DNA of 64,000 nucleotides from contig JALJCS010000036.1 of the NCBI GenBank assembly GCA_023055355.1, forward strand, positions 1,925,501-1,989,500, in the 5' to 3' direction. Position numbers and translations under genes: made by a program. The notes beneath the pieces are model-generated. The model worked only from the letters and a program-made list of their open reading frames with translations. It did no database searches and was not told where the DNA came from. Below, one piece after another: positions 53,956 to 64,000 of this stretch; position 1 is the stretch's first letter; each line of letters begins with the position of its first letter. This DNA comes from Agelaius tricolor. Taxonomy: Eukaryota > Chordata > Aves > Passeriformes > Icteridae.

Positions 53956-54420
53956 GGGGTTACAGGTGGGATAAAGGGGGGTACAGGGGGAATAAAGGGG
54001 TTAAAGATGGGATAAATGGGGTTACAGGTGGGATAAATGGGGGTACAGGGGGAATAATGGGGTTACAGAAAGAATAAAGGGGTTACAGGTGGGATAAATG
54101 GGGTTACAGGTGGGATAATGGGGTTACAGGGGGAATAAAGGGGTTAAAGGTGGAATGATGGGTTTAGAGATGGAATAATGGGGGTTCCAGGTGGAATAAT
54201 GGGGTTACAGATGGAATTAAGGGGTTCCAGGTGGAATTAAGGGGTTACAGAAAGAATAATCAGGTTCCAGGTGGAATAAAAGGGTTACAGATGGAATAAT
54301 GGGGTTACAGATGGAATGAAGGTGTTCCAGGTGGAATAAAGGGGTTACAGATGGAATAATGGGGTTACAGATGGAATTAAGGGGTTCCAGGTGGAATTAA
54401 GGGGTTACAGCAAGGATTCC
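53956..54420. repeat. Minisatellite, about 20-23 bp unit (GGGGTTACAGGTGGGATAAA)
   Basis: About 22 degenerate units, drifting from ACAGGTGGGATAAATGGGGT to CCAGGTGGAATTAAGGGGTT. Confidence 0.93.
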
Positions 54421-54895
54421 AGCTGGAGTAAAGAGGTTCTAGGTGGAATAGAGGGGCTGTAGCAGGAAATACAAGAATTCCACCTGGAACGAGGGTGTTC
54501 CAGGAAGGATTCCAGCTGGAATAAAGGATTCCAGCTGAATTAGAGGGGTTCCAGCTGGAATAGAGAGGTTCCTGTTGGAATAAAGGATTCCAGCTGGAAT
54601 AGAGGGGTTCCAGCTGGAATAGAGGGGTTCCTGTTGGAATAGAGGGGTTCCAGCTGGAATAGAGGGGTTCCTGTTGGAATAAAGGGGTTCCAGCTGGAAT
54701 AGAGGGGTTCCTGTTGGAATAAAGGGGTTCCAGCTGGAATAGAGGGGTTCCAGCTGGAATAGAGGGGTTCCTGTTGGAATAGAGGGGTTCCAGCTGGAAT
54801 AGAGGGGTTCCTGTTGGAATAAAGGGGTTCCAGCAAGGCTTCCAGCTGGGATAAGGGGGTTCCAGGTGGAACAAAGGCTTCCAGCTGGGATGAAG
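54421..54895. repeat. Minisatellite, about 20 bp unit (TTCCAGCTGGAATAGAGGGG)
   Basis: About 22 units; GTTCCTGTTGGAATAAAGGG alternates with GTTCCAGCTGGAATAGAGGG. It continues the preceding array as a diverged subfamily. TTCCAGCTGGAA is itself palindromic. Confidence 0.94.
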
Positions 54896-55909
54896 TGTTC
54901 CAGCTGAAGGACACCCTGCAGGGGAGCAGTGCTGATCCCAGTTCCTGCTCCATCCAGGGAGGAAGAGGTTCCCTGTGCTTCCTCCACCCCACAGCACCCC
55001 CTGCACCTCCCGATATTCCGGATTTTTGTCAAATTCTTTCTCCACTTCTGGGAGGAGCTTTGGGATCAAACCCCAGCGCTTTAAACCATTCCAGGTCCAG
55101 GAACCCAGGAGGGGCTGGGAGGATGAAGATCCAGCGGGATCCCATCCCAAATCCCTGCTGGAAGTGGGACCGTGCCACCCTCAGCTCTCAGGGTAGCGCC
55201 GCTGATGGGGACAAGGCAGGAGCCGCTCAGGGAGGGCCAGGCCCGCCTTGTTCAGCAGGTAAAACATCCAGGAACAGCTTTTTTCCCTGGGAATGGCTGT
55301 CAGGGAGCAGCAGGAGATGGAAAGGAGCCAGCCTGGAGCTGCTCGGGGCTGGAGCCAGGCCCGGGAGGCTCCCTGAGAGGGGCAGCAGCTTTTCCCTGGC
55401 TCCTGCTTTTCCAGCCTTTCCCTCCTGTTAAAAAGGCTGGAAAATTCCTGGGAAAATTCCTGGGAATTCCTCTGTGCCTCCTTGCTCTGGGGTGGAAGAT
55501 GAAAAAAATCAATCCAGGAATCAGAGCAGGGAAAAATCCCTCCAGGAGCTGGAAATTGGGAATCTCCTGAGGGGTGTGATGGATTTTCCTGGTTATCCCA
55601 CAGCCTGCCAGCATCCCCTGCCCTCGTGTCCTTGATTGCCAGGGCTGGGGTGGGAATCTGGGAAAAGCTCCTGGATCTCCTGCAGAGGCAGGGGCTGGGG
55701 CAGAGCAGATGGTGCCCTGGTTTCCCAGGGTGGCAATCCTGGCAGCAGGGTCTGGGATTCATCCCAGCCAGCTCAGCCTCTGCCTTTTGGAATAAACAAA
55801 TCCCCGTGGTGGGGTTGTGTGGCTTTAGTGCAGGCACGTTGATCCAGCAGGTGGAAAATCTCCAGGTATTCCCACCAAAAACCCCTGGAGAAGTGGCCCT
55901 TCCCTAGCC
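54896..55909. other. Intergenic, nothing recognised
   Basis: GC-moderate unique sequence with overlapping open frames on both strands (up to 218 codons) but no domain similarity or splice logic. Confidence 0.5.
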
Positions 55910-56455
55910 AGGCCCCAATTCCATATTCCAGACCCCAATTCCATGTTCCAGACCCCAATTCCATGTTCCAGACCCCGATTTTACATTGCAGACCCCAAAT
56001 TTTACATTCCAGACCCAAATTCCACGTTCCAGACCCCACTTCTACATTCCATTCCCCAATTTCCCATTCCATTCCCAAGTTTCCCATTCCATTCCCCAAT
56101 TCCACATTCCAGACCCCAATTTTCACATTCCAGACCCAAATTTCCCATTCCAGACCCCAATTTCCCATTCCAGACCCCAATTCCATGCTCCAGACCTCAA
56201 TTTCACACTCCATTCCCCAATTTCCTATTCCAGACCCAAATTCCACATTCCAGATCCCAATTTTACATTCCAGACCCCAAATTTCACATTCCAGACCCAA
56301 ATTTCCCATTCCAGACCCCAAATTTCCTGTTCCATTCCCCAATTTCCCATTCCAGACTCCGATTCCACATTCCAGATCCCAATTTGAGACCCCAGTTCCC
56401 CATTCCATTCCCCAGCTCCCCACTCCAACCCCATCCCTGCGGAAATCTTCCCCAA
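55910..56455. repeat. Minisatellite, about 19-20 bp unit (ATTCCAGACCCCAATTTCCC)
   Basis: About 28 units alternating CATTCCAGACCCCAATT and CATTCCATTCCCCAATT. Confidence 0.94.
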
Positions 56456-56699
56456 ACCAGTAAAAAGTGAGGACATTTTCCCCTCGTTTCCCTTTCCTGC
56501 TGCAAGGATTCCCTGCTCTGCCTGTGAACATCTGCTTCTCCTCGAATTCTTGGATTTCTTGGCTCCGGGAGCTTCTCCTGGGAGCTTGGCCACGTTTTGC
56601 TTCATGCTGGAGCTTTGTGAGGGGTTCAGCTCCGGGGAAATCGGGCTTGGAGCTGAATTCCTGCTCCTGCCTGGGAAATAACTTCATTCCTGGAGTGGC

Positions 56700-57505
56700 C
56701 TGTTGGAAAACAGGGATTTGGGGAGGTGAAGTGAGTAGGGAGTGTTCCCAGGTGTGGAGAGGCAGGAAAACTCTGGAACATTCTGTTGGAAAATGAGGAT
56801 TTTTATGGGGTAGTAATGGGAGACAAGGAACATTCCCAGGTGTGGAGAAGCAGGAATAGTCAGGAATTTTCTGCTGGAAAATGGGGATTCTTGGGAGCTG
56901 ATGGGAGTAGGGAGTATTGCCAGATCTGGGGAAGCAGGAAAAAGTCTGGAATGTTCTGCTGGAAAATGGGGATTTTTGAGGGGTAGTAAAGGGAGGCAGG
57001 GAGTGTTCCCAGGTGTGGAGAGGCAGGAAAACTCTGGAATGTTCTGCTGGAAAATGAGGATTTTTGGGGGCCTAATAATGGGAATAGGGAATGTTCCCAG
57101 GTGTGGAGAAGCAGGAAAACTCTGGAATTTTCTGCTGGAAAATGAGGGTTTTTATGGGGTAATAATGGGAGGCAGGGAATGATCCCCAATCTAGGAAAGC
57201 AGGAAAATTTGGGAATGTTCTGCTGGAAAATGGGGATTTTTGGAGGGTAAGAAAGGGAGGCAGGGAGTGTTCCCAGGTGTGGAGAAGCAGGAAAACGTCT
57301 GGAATGTTCTGCTGGAAAATGAAGATTTTTGGGGGGCTAATAATCGGAAGCAAGGAGCATTCCCAGGTGTGGACAAGCAGGAATAGTCAGGGATTTTCTG
57401 CTGGAAAATGAGGATTTTTGGGAGGTAGTGGGAATAGGGAGCGTTCCCAGGTGTGGAGAAGCAGGAAAACGCCTGGAATGTTCTGCTGGAAAACAGGGCC
57501 TGAGG
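56700..57505. repeat. Tandem array, about 105-115 bp unit
   Basis: Seven units of GTTCCCAGGTGTGGAGAAGC, AGGAAAACTCTGGAATGTTC, TGCTGGAAAATGAGGATTTT and TGGGGGGCTAATAATGGGA. Confidence 0.95.
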
Positions 57506-57717
57506 AGGGCTGTGGTAATTAGGGCAGGCATGGGGCAGGCAGATGAGTCACTCAGGGATTAGGGAAATCTCACAGGATTATTCCCAGGGAAAATCCGGCA
57601 GCTGCTGGGTCTGGGCAGCCTCGGGGCAGGGACACCTTCCCCTGCCCCAGCTCCTGCCAAACCCTCCCAGCCCGGCCCTGGACACTCCTGCCAGGAAAAT
57701 CCATCCACAAACACCAG

Positions 57718-58440
57718 AGGGTTGTGGCCAAAAAGGAGACAGAGCAGTCCTGGAACTTTATTCCAATCAAGGCAGAGGCCATGGGGCATTCCCCTGGGGT
57801 TTCTCCCATTTTTGGAGGACGCAGCCTCCTTTTTATCCCAATTTCCCAGCTGCATTTCCCTTCTCTCTTTCCCCATTTCTGAGGTACTTGAGAGGGTCAG
57901 AGTTCCCAGAACACCTGATCCCAAAGATTCCCCTCTGATGTACAACCCTCCCTTTGAATTTTTAATTCCTATGGAATTTAGGTTTTTTTTTCCCCATTTC
58001 TGAGGTACTTGAGAGATTCAGACTCCCTGATATGCCTGATACCAAAGATTTCCTGAAGTCTTCCCTCTAATGTATAACCTTCATTTTTAATTTTTAATTC
58101 CTATGGAATTTAGGGTTTTTTCCCCATTTCTGAGGTACTTGAGAGGTTCAGACTCCCCAGAACACCTGATCCCAAAGATTTCCCTCTAATGTACAACCCT
58201 GCCTTTTAATTCTTACAGAATTTAGGGCTTTTTCTTCCCCATTGTTCCTTTCATCTCTCAATGTCTAATTTCATTTCTCAGCAAACCTAAACTTTATTTG
58301 TGAAATCAAATCTCTTTTCCCATTTCACCCATCAGTGGAATCCTTCCCATGGTTTCTTTTCTCTCCCAGTGCTGGTTTTATCTCCCAGCAGACCCACAGC
58401 TGGTTTGGGAACACAAATTTGCTTTTCCTGTCATTTCCAG
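57718..58440 (-). mobile_element. ERV LTR (passerine ERVK-type), minus orientation, with internal expansion
   Basis: GGAGACAGAGCAGTCCTGGA, CAGCCTCCTTTTTATCCCAA, TTTCCCAGCTGCATTTCCC, CCCCATTTCTGAGGTACTTG, TTTCTCAGCAAACCTAAACT and TCTCTCCCAGTGCTGGTTTT give the order of a common passerine LTR read in reverse. The part from CCCCATTTCTGAGGTACTTG is present three times (57872, 57993, 58124). Poly(A) signal on the minus strand (TTTATT at about 57758). No adjacent retroviral genes recognised. Confidence 0.65.
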
Positions 58441-58689
58441 GGATGTTCGCAGGGCGGGAGGGGACGATCCCTGAATCCCTCCTGTGTCCCCACCCTCCTC
58501 ATCCCATTGGCACCTCCCAAAAAACCCCATCCCTCTCTCCAAAGGGATTTTCCCGTGCCTTTTATCCCTGCCTGGAGCTCGGAGCGGGGTGGTGGCACTG
58601 GGTGATGTCCCCTCTGTGTCCCCCTTGTGCTGGTGTCCCCAAAGTGTCACCTCCTGTCCCTCGGGCTGTGCCCTTAGCCCAGCAGACAT
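58441..58689. other. Intergenic, nothing recognised
   Basis: GC-rich unique sequence. Confidence 0.4.
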
Positions 58690-58800
58690 TTCCCATGACT
58701 GTGCAAATAATACAGATTAATTAAGAGGGGAAATCAAATCTAGCCTCGTTTATAATCAGATCATCCACAGGCTTAATTAATTATGTTAATAGGGCCTGGA
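58690..58800. other. Candidate conserved noncoding element
   Basis: Repeat-free block rich in homeodomain cores: CAAATAATACAGATTAATTA, TTTATAATCAGATCATCC, GGCTTAATTAATTATGTTAA. Sharply different from its GC-rich flanks. Confidence 0.35.
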
Positions 58801-59189
58801 GGGACGTGCAGGGATGGGCACAGCGGGTGCTGGATGGGATTGGGAGCAGAGGGAATTCGGGATGTGTGGATGGGGGTGCTGGTCCCCGTGTGGGGGTGTC
58901 CCTGGTCCTGTCCCTGCTGTGGGGGCCGGTGTCCTTGTCCCACTCATGGAATGAGGCTCGTCCCCTCCCGAGGGGGCTCAGCTGAAGGAGTTTCCCAGCC
59001 CCAAGGGGTTTTTAGCCCTTTTCTCCCGGTTCCCCCTGGAGCCCTCGCTGTGTCCCTGTGCCCCAGTTCTGCCTCTCCTGGCACTGGGAGATCCCCAGGG
59101 CATGGATCCCTCCTGCAGCTCCTGCACAGCATTTCCCTGTGCTGGGCTGGGAAATTGGCCTGGCTGGGCTGGGGGGAGCAGCCTTGTCC

Positions 59190-59585
59190 TGGATCCCAGA
59201 GCATCCTGACCCTAAATCCCAGAGCAGCCCTGACCCCAGATCCCAAAGCAGCCTTGTCCTGGGATCCAGAGCATCCTGATCCTAAATCCCAGAGCAGATT
59301 TGTCCTGGGATCCCAGAGCATCCTGACCCCAGATCCCAAAGCAGCCTTGTCCTGGGATCCAGAGCAGCCTAACCCTGGATTCCAGAGCATCCTGACCCTG
59401 GATCCCAGAACATCCTTGTCCTGGGATCCAGAGCATCCCTGACCCTGGATCCCACAGCACCCTTGTCCTGGGATCCAGAGCATCCCTGACCCTGGATCCC
59501 ACAGCACCCTTGTCCTGGGATCCAGAGCATCCCTGACCCTGGATCCCAGAACATCCTTGTCCTGGGATCCAGAGCATTTTGTTTG
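59190..59585. repeat. Minisatellite, about 24 and 47-48 bp periods
   Basis: CTTGTCCTGGGATCCAGAGC plus ATCCCTGACCCTGGATCCCA and related units. Confidence 0.93.
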
Positions 59586-59654
59586 GGGTGCAGAGCCCGC
59601 CCATGGTTCCCACAGCAGCTGGGCCGTGCTGGGAGCAGCTGGGTCCTGACAGGA

Positions 59655-59985
59655 GCCTTTCCCAGAGCAGCAGCATTCCCGGCAGGAACAGTGAATTCCC
59701 AGAGCAGCATTCCCGGCAGGAACAGTGAATTCCCAGAGCAGCATTCCCGGGAGCAGCAGTGAATTCCCAGGGCAGCATTCCCGACAGGAGCAGCAGTGAA
59801 TTCCCAGGCTGGGGCATTCCCAGGAGCAGCAGTGAATTCCCAGAGCAGCATTCCCGATAGCAGCAGTGAATTCCCAGAGCAGCATTCCCGGGAGGAGCAG
59901 TGAATTCCCAGGCTGGAGCATTCCCGGCAGGAGCAGCAGTGAATTCCCAAAGCAGCATTCCCGACAGGAGCAGTGAATTCCCCGG
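59655..59985. repeat. Minisatellite, about 33-35 bp unit (AGTGAATTCCCAGAGCAGCA)
   Basis: About ten units of CAGTGAATTCCCAGAGCAGC then ATTCCCGGCAGGAG. Confidence 0.94.
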
Positions 59986-60231
59986 CAGCGGCCTCCCCGC
60001 GGCAGAGGGCAGCAGCAGCCTGGGCACGGCGGGCGGCTGGAGCCTTTGCCGCGGCTTTGGGGGCTCTGGGACACGGGATGGGCGCCCCGGGATGGGGTCT
60101 GGATCCCCAGAGGGGGATTTGGGGCAGGGGGAAACTCAGGGCCTGCAGCAGAACGGGGGCTGAGCTTCCCTCTGCTCGGATCTGTTCCCTCCTGTCCTAG
60201 GAGAGGCATCAGCACAGCAGGATGTGATTCC

Positions 60232-60303
60232 TTTCCTTCCCTTCCTCCTTTCCTTTCCTTTCCTTTCCTTTCCTTTCCTTTCCTTTCCTTTCCTTTCCTT
60301 TCC
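60232..60303. repeat. (CCTTT)n microsatellite
   Basis: About 12 pure CCTTT units; homopyrimidine. Confidence 0.97.
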
Positions 60304-60479
60304 GAAACTCCAGAATGGCAACTTTATAGCCCAAAACTCCATAAAAGCAGAGCCAGAATTGCCTCGTTCTCCTCGGGAAACAATTCCAGGTTTTATCTGT
60401 GGATAATAAAAGGGGATGATTGTGCAGTGAAGTTAAATATATAATTTTATAAAAATATACGTTATTTAATCTTTATAGA

Positions 60480-60665
60480 TCTGGGCAGGCTCTGGCAGCC
60501 TCCCTGGGATTGGAGAAGGGATTGGGAGAAGGATTTGGGGGGGAATTTGGGGTTGTGATAAGGAGCTGGAGACCCTTCCCAGCTCGGCAGGAAAAAGGGG
60601 ATGGGGAGAAGGATTTTGGGGCTGTGATAAGGAGCTGGAGACCTTCCCAGCTTTCCTGGGATAAA
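60480..60665. repeat. Local tandem duplication, about 75 bp
   Basis: GTGATAAGGAGCTGGAGACC and GGGATTGGGAGAAGGATTT-type sequence occur twice. Confidence 0.8.
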
Positions 60666-60714
60666 GTTTAAGGAATGGGGAGGACCCTGGCTTGGCCTCA
60701 CCCACTCCCGGAGC

Positions 60715-60850
60715 CGCGGCACGGCTCTAATCCCAGGTAATTGGATTTGCAGGGAGCGCTGTATCCAATTACAGGGCCCTAATTAGCGGCCCGCGGTTAC
60801 AAGTGCGCCGTGCCTCGCTCGCAGCACTCGGGATTAATGATTCCAGGATC
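60715..60850. other. Candidate conserved noncoding element
   Basis: GGTAATTGGATTTGCAGGGA, GTATCCAATTACAGGGCCCT, AATTAGCGGCCCGCGGTTAC and GGGATTAATGATTCC: a unique block with paired ATTGGAT/ATCCAAT and TAATT motifs. Confidence 0.4.
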
Positions 60851-61145
60851 CACAGGCGGCCGCTGAGGCGGGATCCGAGCGGAATGCGGAAAATCCAGCA
60901 CGAGGAGGAGGCACAGACACTGCCAGGGGTGATGGGCACAGCCCTGGAATTGGAGGATCCTGCTGGCCCCTCCCTGGAGTGAGGAGGATGAGGAACTGCT
61001 GGAGAAAAGCCAGAGGAGGCCGTGGGGATGCTCCAGGAGCTGCTCTGGAGCCAGGAATGTGGCAGAGCTGGGAATGTTCCCCCGGAGAGGAGAAGGATCC
61101 AGGGGGAGCTCAGAGCCTGAAGGGGCTCCAGGAGAGCTGGGCAGG

Positions 61146-61385
61146 GACTGGGGATGAAGGATGGAGGGACAGGACACAGGGAATGGCTTCAAACTGGGAA
61201 AGGGGAGATCTGGGGGGGATATTGGGGAGGAGTTCCTGGAAAAGCTGAGGCTGCCCCATCCCTGGAGTGTCCAAGGCCAGCTTGGAGCAGCCTGGGACAG
61301 TGGGAGGTGTCCCTGCCCATGGAAGGAGATGGGTTTTAAGATCCCTTCCAAACCAAACCATGAAGCCCTGGAATTCCCAGAGATC
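61146..61385 (+). mobile_element. CR1 LINE 3'-region fragment, plus orientation
   Basis: GGACAGGACACAGGGAATGG, GGAGTTCCTGGAAAAGCTGA, CCATCCCTGGAGTGTCCAAG, GTGGGAGGTGTCCCTGCCCA and TCCCTTCCAAACCAAACCAT in CR1 order. Confidence 0.85.
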
Positions 61386-63160
61386 CCCTGGGATATTCCC
61401 AAGCAGGGACGCACCAGATCTCCTTGTGGGGCACCCCCTTTTCTGCTCTTCCAGCCCCTCTCCAGCACTTCCCACCTTTCCCTGGGGGTGTTCATTCTTT
61501 ATCCCTCCCTGCTGGATCGAGCCATTCCCAGGAAAAGGCCTGAATTTGGGAATTTGCTTTATTCCATGGCAATCCTTGGCTGTGGAGCTGCTGCAGCAGT
61601 GCTGGGATTCATCCTCTGGGGGAAAAAAAATAAAATCCCAAAGTTACAAGAGCCTGAGGAATCTTCACCACTCCAGCATTCCCTGGGGTTTTCCTGCATC
61701 CCAAGGGGCAGCAGGGCTCTGGGATTCCCTGCCAGGCATCAGCTGCCCCATCTCTGGGTCAGAACAAGGGAATTGTCCAAGAATCCTGGAGTTCCCGGCC
61801 GTGGAAAAGCAGTGGGATCGCTTCTCCTCGTGGCTCTGTTTGCAGCTCCTCTTCGTGATGTCCCCAAGCGTCCTCCAGTTCCCAGCTCGGGACGTGAACC
61901 CAGCACAAGCCAGAGGCTTTTCCAAACAGGGAATCTTCCTCGGTGGTTTCAAACTAAACTTGAGAAATCCTTCATAAAAGAAGAAGGGATTTCATCTCCA
62001 AGAGGAGCTGGGGAGGGATGAGAGCTGCACGTCTTCATCTGCTCCTGGATTCTCCCCTGAGCTGCACCTTCCCTCCTGCTCCCAATGGGTTTTTTCCTGC
62101 TGGTGGAGAAATCCCAGCCTGGGGACGTCCCCAAGGCCCTGGCCCTGGCTTTGGTGTCCCACAGGAGCTGGGATTTGGTTCTGGATCTGGGGATGTGTGG
62201 GAAGCACTGATGGACTTTAGGCTGTCCCTTCCTGAGATCATCCCACCAGCGTGACAAGTGGGGACACCTGCCTGTGTCCCTGCCCTCCCGAGCCCTTGAT
62301 TCCCAGATCTGGGAGTGGCAGGATGGGAAAAGCACCGAATTTGGCGACAGGGACATTCCTTGGCTGCTCTGGTGCTCCGGGTCTGGATCTGAGGGATCTG
62401 AGGGATCTGCTCCGGATCCCTCAGATCCGCACCTCCGGCCTCTCCATCTTTTTATTCCCAACCCTCTCTGCCTTCCTCTCCCTCTCCGAGCCCCCCCAGC
62501 TCCTCAGGCAGGGCTTTGATCTCGGGCAAGCCCCTTCCTCTCTCTGGAACCCTCTGGAATGCTCATTAAAATGGATGAGGCTCCCTTTGATCGCTGCGGT
62601 GCTCGCAGGACCTTTCCCAGCTCAGCTCTTCCCTTTCATCCCCGCTCCGGGCTGGGGAGCGGGAGCTGCTCCTCATTCCCGGGAAATCTGGGGGATCCCG
62701 GCCCTTGGGGAGCCCACCCGGGTGGAGCAGGGTCCTGCTGGGTCCCTGGAAGCTCGGCAGGGAAAAGCTGGAGGGATTTTGGGGAGCTTGGCAGGGACGT
62801 GGTGCTGGAACTCTGGGGAAAACGGGAAAGGGAAGGGGGAGAAAAAAGGAAAAGGTTGGGAAGGAAAAGGAGGAGGAGGAGGAGGCCAAGGGCAGCTGCT
62901 CCCCCAGGGCACAGCTCGTCAGGCCTTTGGCTGGGTTGGATAAATCAGGAATAATTAATTAATTAATTAATCATCTTCCTGTTCCCATCCCTGGGTTGGG
63001 GTCTGGGCGCTCCCTGCTCTGGGAGGGGCTGCGGGAGCTGGGATGGGAACGGGGATGGGACCTGGGGACATGGGGGGGTGAGGGTGCAGAGACACAGGGA
63101 TTTGGGGGTGCAGGGAATGGGAATGAGGGTTTGCAGACACAGGGGATGTGGAATGCAGGG
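61386..63160. other. Intergenic, nothing recognised
   Basis: Several overlapping open frames on both strands (up to 286 codons) without recognisable domains or consistent splice sites. (TTAA)n at about 62952-62971. Confidence 0.5.
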
Positions 63161-63169
63161 ATGTGGGTG

Positions 63170-63505
63170 ACATTCCTTTGTCCCACCATGGCCTCTTGTC
63201 CTATCATGGTCCCTCTGTCCCTCCAGGGTCCCCTTATCCCACCCGAGTCCTTTGTTCCATCATTGTCCCACCATTGTCCCTTGTCCCATCATTGTCTCTC
63301 CATCCCATCACGGTCTCTTGTCCCATCATTGTCCCAGTATCATCCCAATATTGTCCCATCATTGTCCCTCTGTCCCCTTATCCCGCCAGGGTCCTTTGTC
63401 CCACCATTGTCCCTTCATCCCATCACGGTCCCTTGTCCCCTCATTTTCCCACCATTCTCCCTTGTCCCCTCACTGTCCGTCTGTCCCAGCACGGTCCCGG
63501 CTGGC
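63170..63505. repeat. Degenerate minisatellite (TCCCATCATTGTCCCTTGTC type)
   Basis: About 20 units of 14-20 bp made of CCCATCA(T/C)(T/G)GTC and CTCTTGTC. Confidence 0.88.
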
Positions 63506-63524
63506 AGAGCCCGCGCCGAGCCCT

Positions 63525-63760
63525 TAATAAGCCGTGATTCACACCCTGTGCTTAATTAGCAATTCAGTTAACGGTTTGTAATTCAGGCACGACCCTGATT
63601 GCATCCGAACGCTGCTTTATTTCTTCTCTGCCGCTCGCATTCTGAGCACTAATTACGCCTCTTTGGATGCTAATTGCTTCCCAGCCCTCTGCCGCTGTCT
63701 TTCCTCGGCAACATTTATTTTTCATGCGTCCGTGTGTTTAAACTGAGAGGAGCCGGGAGG
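63525..63760. other. Candidate conserved noncoding element
   Basis: Repeat-free sequence after an array, with TGTGCTTAATTAGCAATTCA, GTTAACGGTTTGTAATTC, GAGCACTAATTACGCC and TTGGATGCTAATTGC: several TAATTA/TAATTG homeodomain sites and an unusual lack of simple repeats. Confidence 0.4.
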
Positions 63761-64000
63761 GAGGTGGGAGGAGGGAACGCTCCGAGGCTTCTCCGGGATC
63801 AAACGTGCCAGGGAAGGTGAGCTGGGAAGGGAGGAGTGTGGGAAAGAGAGGGATGCCTCCTCCTCTTCCTCATCCTCCTCATCCTCCTCTTCCTCTGCTC
63901 CCAACCCCTCTGTGCCCCGCGGGATGGGGGGCCCGGGGTGGGCAGGGATTCACCGGGAATTCACCGGGGATTCACTGGGTTCCTTTGGGACATCCCGGCC

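Noticed and set aside
58944..60215. 423-codon minus-strand frame
   Set aside because: Crosses two minisatellites (59190-59585 and 59655-59985); repeat-driven, with no recognisable domain.
61161..62021. 286-codon plus-strand frame
   Set aside because: Starts in a CR1 fragment and continues through unique DNA without domains; a parallel frame is also open.
63722..63904. Glu/Asp-rich minus-strand ORF
   Set aside because: Driven by a CTC/CAT trinucleotide-like run; no splice sites or homology.

Overview
The window is vertebrate nuclear DNA, most likely from a songbird (passerine). The grounds are intron-containing genes with GT-AG splicing, several CR1 LINE fragments, ERV LTRs of the kinds common in passerines, and a tRNA-headed SINE with a CR1-type tail. 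The GC-rich, minisatellite-loaded character suggests a gene-dense microchromosome. No prokaryotic features are present. The bird assignment rests on family recognition, not on a search.

Two protein-coding genes can be read completely, in divergent orientation. KHDRBS1 (Sam68, a STAR-family KH RNA-binding protein) lies on the minus strand: nine coding exons between 25597 and 8522, 412 codons plus stop, with a 3'UTR to about 7168. PTP4A2 (PRL-2, a prenylated dual-specificity phosphatase) lies on the plus strand: five coding exons between 37078 and 47486, 167 codons plus stop, with a probable uORF-bearing 5'UTR and a promoter in the 28.3-28.6 kb CpG island. All exon phases join, which supports every boundary. 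This divergent pair is the vertebrate arrangement. A third CpG island at 215-725 carries a possible first exon of a minus-strand gene; by synteny this could be TMEM39B, but too little is present to name it.

Layout: 1-725, repeat and CpG promoter; 726-7167, intergenic with a minisatellite, an LTR, duplications and one exon-like segment; 7168-25.7 kb, KHDRBS1, with a different tandem array in almost every intron; 25.7-28.6 kb, promoter zone with CR1 pieces and a SINE; 28.5-47.9 kb, PTP4A2; 47.9-64 kb, intergenic, dominated by tandem arrays, with an ERV LTR, CR1 tails and four homeodomain-motif-rich unique segments that look like conserved noncoding elements. No coding gene was recognised in the last 16 kb.

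The most unusual signal is that tandem duplications have copied exon-intron junctions at least three times: KHDRBS1 exon 7 donor side, KHDRBS1 exon 4 acceptor side, and PTP4A2 exon 6 acceptor side. A possible fourth case lies in the PTP4A2 5' region. The copies leave decoy splice sites attached to short exon fragments within introns. Other points of note are a CCT-driven eight-proline run in KHDRBS1, a cryptic donor overlapping the internal QUA1 methionine, an 11-codon uORF before PTP4A2, and a nested LTR insertion.
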